Source: Hymenobacter caeli (GTDB lineage: Bacteria; Bacteroidota; Bacteroidia; Cytophagales; Hymenobacteraceae). From it: a stretch of 64,000 nt of DNA. The stretch spans positions 1 to 64,000 of the forward strand of contig NZ_JABSNP010000014.1 in assembly GCF_013294115.1 (NCBI RefSeq). The letters are read 5' to 3'. The translations under genes were made by a program, and so were the position numbers. Each line of letters starts with the position of its first letter. Position 1 is the first letter of the stretch. The notes below the pieces were generated by a model. That model was not told the DNA's origin and made no database searches. It saw nothing but the letters and a program-made list of their open reading frames with translations. Shown in pieces: positions 16,235 to 25,358 of the stretch.

Positions 16235-16441
16235 ATGCCCCAGGTCGCCATCCACCCCAAAGAAGCCGCCACCATTACCGGCAACGGTTACGACGCCGCC
16301 AAGCGCCTGCTCCAGCGCGTGCGCGCCCGCTTCGGCAAACCCACCGGCTCCTACGTGTCGGTCGGGGAGTTTTGCGCCTACACCGGCCTGCCCGAGCCCG
16401 AAGTGCGCGCCGCCCTCCACCAGGCCTTGGTCAACCGCTAG
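16235..16441 (+). CDS. Small putative DNA-binding protein
   Basis: A 68-aa basic protein: MPQVAIHPKEAATITGNGYDAAKRLLQRVRARFGKP, then GSYVSVGEFCAYTGLPEPEVRAAL. The first half resembles the helix pair of excisionase-like or AlpA-like proteins, where HPKEAA opens the recognition helix; the second half could be a further short helix-turn-helix. Such genes often accompany integrases, as here (integrase 2 kb away). The ATG at 16235 was chosen because upstream sequence overlaps the divergent thermonuclease gene. Possible -7 element TATATTCG at 16193. Confidence 0.5.
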   Translation: MPQVAIHPKEAATITGNGYDAAKRLLQRVRARFGKPTGSYVSVGEFCAYTGLPEPEVRAALHQALVNR

Positions 16442-16458
16442 CAGCGCCCGCCGGCCGT

Positions 16459-16505
16459 GGCTCGCCCGTACTTGCCCCGTAGCTCGCCCGTACCTGAGCC
16501 GTAGT
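16459..16505. repeat. Two 22-bp-spaced direct repeats
   Basis: CTCGCCCGTAC occurs at 16461 and 16483, and a similar GCCCCGTAG/GAGCCGTAG word follows each copy. They lie in the gap between the small DNA-binding gene and the next gene and could be binding sites. Confidence 0.35.
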
Positions 16506-16595
16506 TACACGGCTTCCCGTCGGCCCGGCGGCACCGAGTTGGCAGGAGCTTTTAGGTGCTAGTTTCGGTCCCCGTAATCCTGCTTCCGAAACCCC

Positions 16596-17183
16596 ATGTG
16601 GTCTTTTTGTCGCACAACTATTGCCCGCCCCTGCCAACTCCTACTGCTCGGGGCGCTGGCCGCGTGCCGTCACGCGCCCACGTTTGAATTGGAAAAAAGC
16701 TACGGTTACCGAATCGTGTTGCAGATGCCCGGCGAGGAGTTCCAGCTCCGCAGCAAGAAGCAGCGGTTTTATCAGTTCCGAAACCACCCGGCCCCGGCCG
16801 AAGCTGAAATGTTCGCTTACTTCATCCAACACCACGGCGGCGGGTACAGCATCTTCGCCCCACCCAAAAGCGACCGGCTCGATACCGTTGAACTGGCTGT
16901 GCCCGCCGCCCGTGCCGATAGCCTCTTTGACCTAACGCAAGCTTTCTTCCGCACGCTGCGTTTTGCCAACCCCGACACGGTGCGGACTGGGTCCTACACG
17001 ATAGAATCGGATGACGTGCCGGGCATCCTACAAATCTCCTGGCACGGCCAAACCCTAATGGGCCGGATAAATGCCTTGCACGATGGCACCACGGCCCGGC
17101 AGAACCAAGCCTTTCTTCGCGTCAACCGCAGCTTCGCAACCTTACCATTTCCGCCGCCGGCCCCACGCAATGCCGGACCCTAG
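16596..17183 (+). CDS. Putative lipoprotein of unknown function
   Basis: A 195-aa protein with a lipoprotein-type N-terminus (CQLLLLGALAAC, Cys24). The mature part is mixed alpha/beta with no recognised motif (KSYGYRIVLQMPGEEFQLRSK, later DSLFDLTQAFFRTLRFANPDTV). It stands alone on the plus strand between the small DNA-binding gene and a membrane protein gene, and its composition is closer to chromosomal genes than to the AT-rich cassettes. Confidence 0.55.
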   Translation: MWSFCRTTIARPCQLLLLGALAACRHAPTFELEKSYGYRIVLQMPGEEFQLRSKKQRFYQFRNHPAPAEAEMFAYFIQHHGGGYSIFAPPKSDRLDTVELAVPAARADSLFDLTQAFFRTLRFANPDTVRTGSYTIESDDVPGILQISWHGQTLMGRINALHDGTTARQNQAFLRVNRSFATLPFPPPAPRNAGP

Positions 17184-17369
17184 CACCTGATAGCGTGATG
17201 CAAATGGCTCCGATTTTTGCAATACTGCTGGTGCTGTACCGCTCCTGGCACGCTGTACAACCCCGTTTGCAGGCTACTACTGGGTCTGGGTCCTGGTATC
17301 TTGCCCGCCCGGCCGGCCCCGGGTACGAAGCGGTTCATTACATTTCATGCGGAAGTGCTCCGCGGCGGT

Positions 17370-17696
17370 ATGCGGGAAATAAATAAAAAACAACTCATTG
17401 CGCTGGCCATCCTGGCCGGGCTCAACCTTCTATTCAGCAACTTAGTTGCGGGCAACGGGCAACGCCTCACCGGCGAGGCAGTGCTAGCGCATTCGCCGGA
17501 AATGCGGCGGGCAACGCTCGTTTCCTTTGTATTTGGACTCCAAGCCATCAGTTTCATTCTAGGCGGATTTGCGGCTCTAATTCCTTACAAGAAAAAACTT
17601 TACAGTGAGAAGTGGCTAACTTTTTCCCTCGGCATCGCCATCACCATCCAAGCCATATTTCTATTGGGAGCAGTGGTAAAGCTAATTTTTTGGTAA
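17370..17696 (+). CDS. Small integral membrane protein
   Basis: A 108-aa protein with three hydrophobic segments: about residues 8-26 (LIALAILAGLNLLFSNLVA), 45-68 (VSFVFGLQAISFILGGFAALI) and 80-107. Short basic loops separate them. The ATG at 17370 gives a clean MREINKKQL start; upstream in-frame sequence has Cys/Pro-rich noise. No family is recognised. Confidence 0.5.
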   Translation: MREINKKQLIALAILAGLNLLFSNLVAGNGQRLTGEAVLAHSPEMRRATLVSFVFGLQAISFILGGFAALIPYKKKLYSEKWLTFSLGIAITIQAIFLLGAVVKLIFW

Positions 17697-17817
17697 CAGA
17701 TGAGCAGTATTATTGGGGCAACAGTTTGAAAGCCCCAGCCCACTTGCCAGCTCCTGTAACTTCCGGTACCCTTCACGAAATTGAAAGCCCAGGTGCTCAG
17801 CGCCCAGCTGCCGCCGC

Positions 17818-18246
17818 ATGAAGCCCACAGGCATCCTATTCACTACGCTTATGAGCTTTGCCAGCGGCTTGCAGCAAGTTCATGGACAAACGACGCCCAA
17901 TACCACGTACTCCGACCCCGATGAAATCCGATTAGCAGCGCCCCAAGCCCTTGCCCAAGCGGCGCAAAAGGCGTTTTCTGTAGCCGAAAGAACCAGCCTG
18001 TGCGGGTTGGGGCGGGGCTTCATTTCCTTTACTTGCCAAGTGAGCAGCAGCGGGCGCATCGAGGCCATTACCGAGATAAAGCGCTACCAAGCAGCTCATA
18101 CCATCCCAGCTTCGGCCGTTGGCAAGCTCGCCGAGAGTATCCGTCGCAACGTGGTCTTTCATGTGCCCACCGCAGACAAGCCCGCCCGCATGAGTCGCTT
18201 CCGCCGGCCCTCCGTGGTCGTGCCGCTGAAAGTGTTTTGCAAGTAG
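17818..18246 (+). CDS. Secreted hypothetical protein
   Basis: A 142-aa protein with a signal peptide (MKPTGILFTTLMSFASGLQQVHGQ). The mature part has FISFTCQVSSSGRIEAITEIKRYQ and ESIRRNVVFHVP, a strand-loop-helix arrangement that loosely resembles the TonB C-terminal-like fold of small periplasmic proteins, but this is weak. It is the last gene before the convergent integrase. Confidence 0.5.
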   Translation: MKPTGILFTTLMSFASGLQQVHGQTTPNTTYSDPDEIRLAAPQALAQAAQKAFSVAERTSLCGLGRGFISFTCQVSSSGRIEAITEIKRYQAAHTIPASAVGKLAESIRRNVVFHVPTADKPARMSRFRRPSVVVPLKVFCK

Positions 18247-18401
18247 CCTCTCCTCTACGTTTATCATGCTCGGTGACGCTATAAGTGGGCAGTATTTCAC
18301 CTTGGGGAGCAACGGCGTTACTTCTCCAGAATGCTTTTAACACGCACAGGCCAGCGCACAGGCCGTTGTGTACATGCGAGAACGCCCAAGCAAAGCCCCG
18401 C

Positions 18402-19730
18402 CTACGCCGCTAGGCCTTGCGCCGCGGGGCCGTCCGGTACCACCGCGCACACTTCTTCGGCCCGCACCCCCGCGCCAACGGGGGCCCCGGCCCCGGTGCC
18501 TTCCCAAATCCGGCGCATGGTCTGGTGCTGCAAGTCTTCCACCACCTTGGCGTAAATCATCGTCGTCTGAATCTTGGCGTGGCCCAGCACCTTTTGCAGC
18601 ACCTCCACCGGCATGCCGCGCAGCAGGCTTTGCGTGGCAAATGTGTGGCGGGCCGTGTGCATGCTCACCAACTCCCACTTCGCCACCGGCCGCTTCATAA
18701 TTTGCCCGCCCAGCGTTTCCACCACTTCCACCGCGTCGGCCACGCCCGCCAGCCGGCAGATGCGCTTGAGGTAGCGGTTCATCACCTGGTTGGCCGTCGA
18801 GGGCAAGAGCCGCTCCCGGGTGCCGGCGTACTTGTCGAGCAGGGCCCCGGCCGGCGGCGTGAGGTAGATGCTGACCCCCGTGCGCGTCTTGGTCTGCGTC
18901 AGCCGCAGGATGCGCCCGCCGTCCCACTCCTTCACGTTGCCCGCGTGCAGGGCCGAGAGGTCCGAGTAGCGCAGCCCCGTGTAGCAGCAAAACAGAAAAG
19001 CGTCCCGCACGGGCCCCAGGTTGTCGGGCAACTTGACCGTTTCCAGCCGTCCCAGCTCGGCGGCCGTCAGCCACACTTTTTCCACGTCCTCCCACTCCAC
19101 CCGCAGCTTGGCCGGGTCCACGGCCAGCGCCTGCCCTCGCTCGTCGCGGGCCCACGCCAGAAACGGCTTGAGCTGCTTGACCACGCCCGCCACCGTGTTT
19201 TGGGCCGACCCGCGCACGTCCCGCAGGTGCCCCAACAGCCCGTCGTGCATCTCGGCGTCGTAAGCGGCCGTCGTCAACCGGTTGGGCCGCGTCGCCGCAA
19301 ACTCCAACAACGTGTTGTGCGCCGTCTTGTAGCCTTTCAGAGTATGAAACCGGAACCCCCGGGCCCGCAGCACCTCGATGTACGCCCCGAACAAGTCCGT
19401 GAGCAGCGGGGCCGGCGGCAGGTCGGCCGCCGCCACTTTTGGAGCCAAGGCCTCTTTCAACAGGGTAGGGGTAACCGCCACTCCCGCCGTGCGCAGTTCT
19501 CGGTAGGCTTTCACCACGTTCCCGTCCAGCGCATCCAAAACATCGTTGGCGTCCTGGTACCCGGCAAATGATTTCCGGAACCGGCCCTTCTCTTCGTTCC
19601 ACTCGTTGGCCAGGCACCGTTCTGAGGTTGCCAGCCGCAACCGCTGGCCGTCGAAGTACGCCCGCAAGTGAATGACACACCGGCCGGCCGAATCGGGGCG
19701 GTCTGCCCGCCGCTCAAATTGAATAGTCAT
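18402..19730 (-). CDS. Tyrosine recombinase (integrase)
   Basis: A 442-aa phage/ICE-type integrase. An N-terminal arm-binding region (1-100) is followed by a SAM-like core-binding domain (about 108-210) and the catalytic domain. The active-site set is complete: Arg254 (TGLRYSD), Lys281 (TQTKTRTG), His358 and Arg361 (HTARHTFA), His384 (LGH) and Tyr393 (TTMIYAK). It would cut and join DNA at the element attachment sites. The start at 19730 is chosen because upstream in-frame codons run through a direct-repeat array. The gene begins 170 bp from the tRNA-Leu 3' end, the classic layout of an element integrated at a tRNA. Confidence 0.92.
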   Translation of the reverse strand: MTIQFERRADRPDSAGRCVIHLRAYFDGQRLRLATSERCLANEWNEEKGRFRKSFAGYQDANDVLDALDGNVVKAYRELRTAGVAVTPTLLKEALAPKVAAADLPPAPLLTDLFGAYIEVLRARGFRFHTLKGYKTAHNTLLEFAATRPNRLTTAAYDAEMHDGLLGHLRDVRGSAQNTVAGVVKQLKPFLAWARDERGQALAVDPAKLRVEWEDVEKVWLTAAELGRLETVKLPDNLGPVRDAFLFCCYTGLRYSDLSALHAGNVKEWDGGRILRLTQTKTRTGVSIYLTPPAGALLDKYAGTRERLLPSTANQVMNRYLKRICRLAGVADAVEVVETLGGQIMKRPVAKWELVSMHTARHTFATQSLLRGMPVEVLQKVLGHAKIQTTMIYAKVVEDLQHQTMRRIWEGTGAGAPVGAGVRAEEVCAVVPDGPAAQGLAA

Positions 19731-19742
19731 GCTAATAAAAAT

Positions 19743-19785
19743 TGGGGGTGAGTGGGGGCGTAACTGGGGGCGTGTTTGGGGGCGT
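19743..19785. repeat. 12-bp-period direct repeats next to the integrase
   Basis: TGGGGGCGT occurs at 19753, 19765 and 19777, exactly 12 bp apart, with a variant TGGGGGTGA at 19743. The array sits between the integrase start and the tRNA 3' end, where arm-type integrase sites are expected. Confidence 0.65.
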
Positions 19786-19832
19786 ACTTCCCGTAGTAAG
19801 TAGGTATATGTCGCGTAGTGGCCCAAACGAAA

Positions 19833-19884
19833 GAACCCCCGAAAAGTGCCTTCTACAACGCGAGAGGCGGCTTTTCGGGGGTTC
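19833..19884 (-). terminator. Terminator hairpin after tRNA-Leu
   Basis: A perfect 14-bp stem (19833-19846 with 19871-19884, arm GAACCCCCGAAAAG) lies 17 bp past the tRNA 3' end. The minus strand reads TTTCGT after it. It probably ends the tRNA transcript and insulates the integrase. Confidence 0.65.
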
Positions 19885-19900
19885 CCGTAGCAGTGTGTCG

Positions 19901-19982
19901 TACCCGGAGCCGGAGTCGAACCGGCACATCTTGCGATATTGGTGTTTGAGACCAACGCGTCTACCGGTTCCGCCATCCGGGC
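19901..19982 (-). tRNA. tRNA-Leu (anticodon CAA)
   Basis: An 82-nt cloverleaf can be drawn. The acceptor stem starts GCCCGGA and closes with TCCGGGT (one G-U pair), with discriminator A at 19901. The anticodon stem is TTGGT/ACCAA with loop CTCAAAC, giving CAA. There is a short variable arm of the class II type (ATATCGCAAGATGT) and a TTCGACTC T-loop. CCA is not encoded. The integrase lies on its 3' side, so this is the likely attachment site. Confidence 0.93.
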
Positions 19983-20020
19983 AGGATGAGCTTGATTAGA
20001 ACAATTCCGCTCTGCCGGTA

Positions 20021-20572
20021 TCAGGAGCGGGCCGCAAAGGTAGCCACTTGCCGCTGGATGCGCAACAGGTAGCGCTTCTTCAGGTAATAGGTGAGCACTT
20101 GGTGCAGGGCGGCGGAGCGGTGGTCGGCGGGGAGCTGCTCGTAGCCCGCTAGTACCGGCTCGATGCCGGCGTCGAGGCCATCGGCCAGGGCCTGGGCTTC
20201 GGCGGCCACGGGGGCTACGGCGGCGGGGGTGGGGTCCAGCTCCAACTCCATCAGCTGCTCGTTGAGGTCCATCACGTCCATCAGGAAGTCGGGGGGCAGC
20301 TTTTCCGACTGGCCCTCCACCAGCAGGCCGTGGTGGCGCAACAAGTAAGCCATGCGCTGGTCGGCGTCGGCCAGGGTGCGGTAGGCGTAGGTGTTGAGGG
20401 TGGCCTGGCGCAGCATCTCGGCCTGATTCTCTGGGCTGGAAGTGGCGTGGAAGTCGGGGTGGGTTTCGCGGCTTTTGGCGTAGTAGAGGCGCTTGAGGGC
20501 GGCCTCGTCGGGCCGGAACGACTCGGGCAGGCCGTAGAAAGCGAAGTAGTCGGTAGGGGTGGGGGCGGGCAT
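20021..20572 (-). CDS. hscB: Fe-S cluster assembly co-chaperone HscB
   Basis: A 183-aa J-domain protein. The J domain spans about residues 7-80 with the HPD motif at 38-40 (THPDFH), preceded by a YYAKSRE helix; the C-terminal half is the helical HscB oligomerisation region that binds the scaffold IscU (LMDVMDLNEQLMELE). It stimulates the HscA ATPase to release Fe-S clusters. The start at 20572 gives MPAPTPTDYFAFYGLP; the longer ORF upstream lacks conservation-like sequence. It is the first chromosomal gene beyond the tRNA and is divergent from the efflux operon. Confidence 0.85.
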   Translation of the reverse strand: MPAPTPTDYFAFYGLPESFRPDEAALKRLYYAKSRETHPDFHATSSPENQAEMLRQATLNTYAYRTLADADQRMAYLLRHHGLLVEGQSEKLPPDFLMDVMDLNEQLMELELDPTPAAVAPVAAEAQALADGLDAGIEPVLAGYEQLPADHRSAALHQVLTYYLKKRYLLRIQRQVATFAARS

Positions 20573-20721
20573 GGGGCGAAGGTAGGGCGGCGCGGGGCCG
20601 GGCAGTGGGCTCCTGCTTACCGCCAAAGCCGCCCGATGGTTTTGCCCGGTTCGGCGGCACAACGGCGGGGCCCGGCGAGAACGGCCCCCGGGAGGTAGCC
20701 AGCGGCGAGGTTTTTTCGTTA

Positions 20722-21987
20722 ATGGCGGAATACTTTCTCTTTATGGTGCTTACTACTTTATCGTTTGTTCATTGGGCACGCCGCGCCGCCGTGTGGGTGC
20801 CCTTGCTGGGCCTGGCCGTGGCTTGCGGCGGCAAAAAAGATGCTGCCGACGACGGCGGCGCGGGCGGCAAAGGCCCCGGCGGCAAAGACGGGGGCCCGCC
20901 CAAAATCCTGCCCTACGCCGTGGTGCAGGTGCAGCCGCGCACCACGGTGCTCTACAACGATTTTCCGGCCACCATCCAGGGCCAGCAAAACGTGGAAATC
21001 CGGCCCAAGGTGGACGGTTTCGTGGAGGCCATTTACGTGGACGAAGGGGCCCCCGTGAAGAAGGGGCAGCCGCTGTTCCGTATCAACGCGCCGCAGTACC
21101 AGGAGGCCGTAAACACGGCCCAGGCGGGCATTCAAACCGCCGTGGCCAACGTGAATTCGGCCCGCATGGGTGTGGAAAAGCTCCGGCCTTTGGTAAACAA
21201 GGACATCATCAGCCCCTACGCGCTCCAGGAAGCGCAGTTCACGCTGCAAGGCCAGGAGGCAGCGTTGGCCCAGGCCCGCGCCACGCTGGCCAACGCCCGC
21301 ACCAACGTAGGCTATACGCGCATTTTGAGCCCGGTGAACGGCGTGGTGGGCACCATTCCCAACAAAATCGGCAGCCTCATCAGCACTACCTCCACCGACC
21401 CGCTCACCACCGTCACGGGTATTGCCAACGTCTACGCGTACTTCTCGCTGAACGAAAAAAGCCTGCTCAACTTCACCCGCGACAGCCCCGGCAATACGCT
21501 GCAAGAAAAGCTGGCCCAGCGGCCCAACGTGCAGTTGCTGCTAGCCGACGGCACCCTCTACAAGCAAACGGGCCGGGTGGAAACCGCCATCGGCCAGATC
21601 AATACCCAAACGGGCTCCAGCAGCTTCCGGGCTTCGTTCAGCAACCCGCAGGGGTTGCTGCGCAACGGCAGCAGCGGCACCATCCGGGCCCCGCGCACCA
21701 TTAAGGACGCGCTGCTGGTGCCGCAAAGCGCGACGTATGAGTTGCAAGGCAAGCAATTTGTGTACGTGCTGGGCCCCGGCAACAAGGTGCACAACACCCA
21801 GGTTACGGTGCAGCCCACGCCCGACGGCCAGTTTTTCGTGGTGCGCTCGGGCCTGAAAAAAGGCCAGACCATCGTGCTCGAAGGCGTGAGCGGCCTCAAG
21901 GACAACGGCCAGATTAAGCCCCGTCCGGTGCAGGCCGACAGCGTGTTTGCCGCCTCGCTAGCCAAGGCGGGAAATGAGAATAAGTAA
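20722..21987 (+). CDS. RND efflux periplasmic adaptor (AcrA/MexA-like)
   Basis: A 421-aa membrane fusion protein. It has a lipobox (LGLAVAC, Cys35) followed by a Gly/Lys/Asp-rich linker, then the barrel-sandwich half motif (VEIRPKVDGFVEAIYVDEGAPVKKGQPLF), an alpha hairpin (120-200) and the second lipoyl half (YTRILSPVNGVVGTI), then the beta-barrel and membrane-proximal domains. It couples the inner-membrane pump to the outer-membrane channel. The start could be the ATG at 20743 instead. It heads a three-gene efflux operon with the pump at 22088 and the outer-membrane factor at 25359. Confidence 0.9.
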   Translation: MAEYFLFMVLTTLSFVHWARRAAVWVPLLGLAVACGGKKDAADDGGAGGKGPGGKDGGPPKILPYAVVQVQPRTTVLYNDFPATIQGQQNVEIRPKVDGFVEAIYVDEGAPVKKGQPLFRINAPQYQEAVNTAQAGIQTAVANVNSARMGVEKLRPLVNKDIISPYALQEAQFTLQGQEAALAQARATLANARTNVGYTRILSPVNGVVGTIPNKIGSLISTTSTDPLTTVTGIANVYAYFSLNEKSLLNFTRDSPGNTLQEKLAQRPNVQLLLADGTLYKQTGRVETAIGQINTQTGSSSFRASFSNPQGLLRNGSSGTIRAPRTIKDALLVPQSATYELQGKQFVYVLGPGNKVHNTQVTVQPTPDGQFFVVRSGLKKGQTIVLEGVSGLKDNGQIKPRPVQADSVFAASLAKAGNENK

Positions 21988-22018
21988 TTGTCAGGCCGTT
22001 GGGTCCTGTAAAATTCCA

Positions 22019-22056
22019 AGGTCGTCATGCCGAGCGCAGCCGAGACATGACGACCT
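22019..22056. repeat. Short palindrome of the GTCATG repeat type
   Basis: AGGTCGTCATG at 22019-22029 pairs with CATGACGACCT at 22046-22056 in the gap between adaptor and pump genes. The ends match those of the longer repeat near 52.1 kb, so it may be a short relative of it. Confidence 0.6.
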
Positions 22057-22087
22057 GCTTTAGTATAAAATATTAGCAGACAAATAG

Positions 22088-25000
22088 ATGCTGAAAATAT
22101 TCATTGAGCGGCCAGTTTTGTCCACGGTAATTTCCGTGCTCATTGTGCTGCTCGGGCTGCTGGGGCTGTACACGCTGCCCATTGCCCAGTACCCCGACAT
22201 TTCGCCGCCCACGGTGCAGGTGTCGGCCTCCTACAGCGGGGCCAGCGCCGACGTGGTGCAGAAAAGCGTGATTGTGCCGCTCGAAGAGCAAATCAACGGC
22301 GTGGAGGGCATGACGTACATGACCTCCACGGCCACCAACGAGGGCGGGGCCACCATCCAGGTGTACTTCAAGGTGGGCACCAATGGCGACCAGGCCGCCG
22401 TGAACGTGCAAAACCGGGTGGCCAGCGCCACCAGTGTGCTGCCCCAGGAGGTGACCCAGGCCGGCGTGCAGGTGCGCAAGCGCCAGACCAGTAACCTGAT
22501 AACGGCGTCCATCTACAGCGACAACCCGGCTTACGACCAAACCTTCCTCCAGAACTACGCCGAAATCAACATCATTCCGCAGCTCAAGCGGGTGAATGGC
22601 GTGGGCGACGCCACGGCCTCGGGCCAGCGCACCTACTCGATGCGCATCTGGCTGAAGCCCGACGTGATGGCCAACTACGGCCTCACGCCCGCCGACGTGT
22701 CCACGGCCCTCAACCAGCAGAGCCTGGAGGCGGCCCCCGGCAAGTTCGGTGAGAACGGCGACCAGTCGTTTCAGTACATCATCAAGTACACCGGCAAGCT
22801 CCAGTCGCCGGAGGCATTCGGCAACATCATCCTGCGCGACCAGGCCCAGGGCCAGATTCTGCGGCTTAAGGACGTGGCCCGCGTGGAGTTAGGGGCCCAG
22901 GCCTACAACACCCGCGTGACGGTGAACGGCAAGCCCTCCGTTAGCGTGTCGGTGAACCAAGTAGCGGGCTCCAACGCCTCGCAGGTGATTAAAGACGCTA
23001 AAGCGGCGCTGGCTCTGGCGGCCAAGGATTTCCCGGCCGGCGTGCACTACATCCTGCTGGTTGACATCAACAAGTTTCTCGACGCCAGCATCGAGAAGGT
23101 GATCCACACACTGCTGGAGTGCTTCGCGCTGGTGTTTTTGGTGATTTTCCTGTTCCTCCAGGATTTTCGGTCCACCATCATCCACGGCGTATCAGTGCCG
23201 GTGTCCATTTTGGGCACGTTTTTCTTTTTGTACGTCTTCGGGTTTAGTATCAACTTGCTGACGCTCTTTGCGTTGGTGCTGGCCATCGGCATCGTGGTGG
23301 ACGACGCCATTGTGGTGGTGGAGGCCGTGCACGCCAAGCTCGAAAGCGGCTACACGTCCTCGCGCAAAGCGGCCATCGACGCCATGGGCGAAATCTCGGG
23401 GGCCATCGTCAGCATCACGCTCGTGATGGCGGCGGTGTTCGTGCCGGTCACGTTCATCGGCGGCTCTACGGGGGTGTTTTACAAGCAGTTCGGCATCACG
23501 CTGGCGGTGGCCATTCTCATCTCGGCCGTGAACGCCCTGACCCTGTGCCCGGCCCTGGCGGCGCTGTTCCTTAAGCCGCCGACGCACAACGAAGCGCCCA
23601 AGGAAGGGGAGAAGCGCACGTACATGCAGCGCTTCGGCGTGGCTTTTAATGCCGGTTACGACGCGTTGGTGGGCAAGTACACTGCTGGCGTGGGCTTCCT
23701 CACGGCGCGCAAGTGGCTGGCGCTGGTGTTCGTGGGCCTGTTCGGTGGGGGCCTGTACTTGCTGATGACCAACACGCCGTCGAGCTTCGTGCCGCGCGAA
23801 GACATGGGCACGCTCTTCGTCAACATCACCCTGCCGCCGGCCGCCTCGCTCGAGCGCAGCGCCGTCATTGCCGACGAGGTGGACAGCCTCTCGCGCAGCA
23901 TCCCGGCCGTGGCCAATGCCCTGCGCACGGTGGGCCAGAACTCGCTCGCCGGCCAGGGCAGCTCCTACGCCCAGGAAATCATCGCCCTCAAGAACTGGGA
24001 CGACCGCCCGGGCGTGACCAACGAGGACGTGATTGCGCTGCTGAAGAAGAAAACTGCCTACATCCGCGACGCCAAGCTGGTATTTACCTCGCTGCCCACC
24101 ATCTCGGGCTTCGGCCTGAACGGCGGCTTCGAGTTTCAGCTGCAAGACCGCGGGGCCCACAGCACCGACGAGTTCTACAAGGTGGCCCAGGGCTTCCTGG
24201 CGGCCCTGGGCGAGCGGCCCGAAATCCAGTACGCCACCACATCCTTCAACCCCACGTTTCCGCAGTACTTGCTGAGCGTGAACGCCGTGAAGTGCGCCGA
24301 GGCCGGCGTGCCCGTCAGCGGCATCCTGGCCGTGATGCAGGGCTACTACGGCAGCCTGTACGCCTCCAACTTCAACGATTTTGGCAAGCAGTACCGCGTT
24401 GTCATTCAGGCCGATACGAACTACCGGGCCAACATTGCCGGGCTGGGCAAGGTGCAGGTGCGCACCGGCTCCGGGGTGATGGCGCCCATCACCGAATTCG
24501 TGACCCTGACGCGTGTGTACGGCCCCGAAAGCGTGGCCCGCTTCAACCTCTACAACTCGATGGCCGTGCAGGGCTCGCCCAACGTGGGCTTCAGCACGGG
24601 CCAGGCCATCACGGCCATCCAGGCCGCCGCGGCCCAGCACCTGCCGCCGGGCTACAGCTACGAATTCTCGGGGCTGAGCCGCGAGGAACAGAGCAGTGGC
24701 ACGCAATCCATTTACGTGTTTGCGCTGTGCCTGGTGTTTGTGTATTTGCTGCTTAGTGCGCAGTACGAGAGCTACTTGCTGCCGTTTGCAGTGCTGCTGT
24801 CGCTGCCCGTGGGCCTCACCGGCACCTTCGTGTTTGCCAAGCTCTTCGGCATCGACAACAACATCTACCTCCAGATTTCGGTGATTATGCTCATCGGCCT
24901 GCTCTCCAAAAACGCCATCCTCATCGTGGAGTTTGCCGCCGAGCGCCGCCTCAAAGGGCTTAGCATTGCCGACGCCGCGCTGGAAGGCGCCAAGGCCCGC

Positions 25001-25312
25001 CTGCGGCCGATTCTGATGACCTCGTTCGCCTTCATTTTCGGGCTGATGCCGCTGCTGTTTGCCAGCGGCGCGGGGGCCAACGGCAACCGCTCCATTGGGG
25101 CGGGGGCCATTGGCGGCATGCTGTTCGGCACCCTGCTGGGCGTGTTCGTGATTCCGGTGCTCTACATGATTTTTGAGGGCTTGCAGGAGCGCATCAACGG
25201 GGCCCCCAAGGACCGGCTGGAGCAGATGCAGCGCGAGGAAGCCGAAGCCCCGCCCGGGGCCCCGGCGGCCCCCGGTGCCCCCGCCGCCAAGCCGGAGCCC
25301 GTGCCAGCGTAG
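22088..25312 (+). CDS. RND multidrug efflux pump permease (AcrB-like, HAE1)
   Basis: A 1074-aa inner-membrane transporter of the hydrophobe/amphiphile exporter group. TM1 begins the protein (FIERPVLSTVISVLIVLLGLLGL), with large periplasmic loops after TM1 and TM7. The proton-relay residues are present: GIVVDDAIV (Asp405, Asp406) and LLSKNAIL (Lys941). The length is normal for AcrB homologues. It exports drugs or other amphiphiles through the partner outer-membrane factor using the proton gradient. The C-terminal 35 residues are Pro/Ala-rich. Substrates cannot be told from sequence. Confidence 0.95.
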   Translation: MLKIFIERPVLSTVISVLIVLLGLLGLYTLPIAQYPDISPPTVQVSASYSGASADVVQKSVIVPLEEQINGVEGMTYMTSTATNEGGATIQVYFKVGTNGDQAAVNVQNRVASATSVLPQEVTQAGVQVRKRQTSNLITASIYSDNPAYDQTFLQNYAEINIIPQLKRVNGVGDATASGQRTYSMRIWLKPDVMANYGLTPADVSTALNQQSLEAAPGKFGENGDQSFQYIIKYTGKLQSPEAFGNIILRDQAQGQILRLKDVARVELGAQAYNTRVTVNGKPSVSVSVNQVAGSNASQVIKDAKAALALAAKDFPAGVHYILLVDINKFLDASIEKVIHTLLECFALVFLVIFLFLQDFRSTIIHGVSVPVSILGTFFFLYVFGFSINLLTLFALVLAIGIVVDDAIVVVEAVHAKLESGYTSSRKAAIDAMGEISGAIVSITLVMAAVFVPVTFIGGSTGVFYKQFGITLAVAILISAVNALTLCPALAALFLKPPTHNEAPKEGEKRTYMQRFGVAFNAGYDALVGKYTAGVGFLTARKWLALVFVGLFGGGLYLLMTNTPSSFVPREDMGTLFVNITLPPAASLERSAVIADEVDSLSRSIPAVANALRTVGQNSLAGQGSSYAQEIIALKNWDDRPGVTNEDVIALLKKKTAYIRDAKLVFTSLPTISGFGLNGGFEFQLQDRGAHSTDEFYKVAQGFLAALGERPEIQYATTSFNPTFPQYLLSVNAVKCAEAGVPVSGILAVMQGYYGSLYASNFNDFGKQYRVVIQADTNYRANIAGLGKVQVRTGSGVMAPITEFVTLTRVYGPESVARFNLYNSMAVQGSPNVGFSTGQAITAIQAAAAQHLPPGYSYEFSGLSREEQSSGTQSIYVFALCLVFVYLLLSAQYESYLLPFAVLLSLPVGLTGTFVFAKLFGIDNNIYLQISVIMLIGLLSKNAILIVEFAAERRLKGLSIADAALEGAKARLRPILMTSFAFIFGLMPLLFASGAGANGNRSIGAGAIGGMLFGTLLGVFVIPVLYMIFEGLQERINGAPKDRLEQMQREEAEAPPGAPAAPGAPAAKPEPVPA

Positions 25313-25358
25313 GACTCTCCGCTACCGAGCTTCGCACACTGCCTATGAAACCGTTATC

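Noticed and set aside
1..19900. A second copy of the tRNA-Leu 3' end marking the other attachment site
   Set aside because: Reading through this region I found no convincing direct repeat of the tRNA 3' end, so no second site is annotated.
18402..20660. Very long minus-strand ORF joining the integrase to the hscB region
   Set aside because: Upstream of 19730 the frame crosses the direct-repeat array, the tRNA gene and the hscB gene in another frame. Only the part from 19730 down matches an integrase.
23192..24706. 504-codon minus-strand ORF inside the RND pump gene
   Set aside because: A shadow of the pump gene; it is His/Gly/Arg-rich with no family features, whereas the plus-strand frame has all RND motifs.
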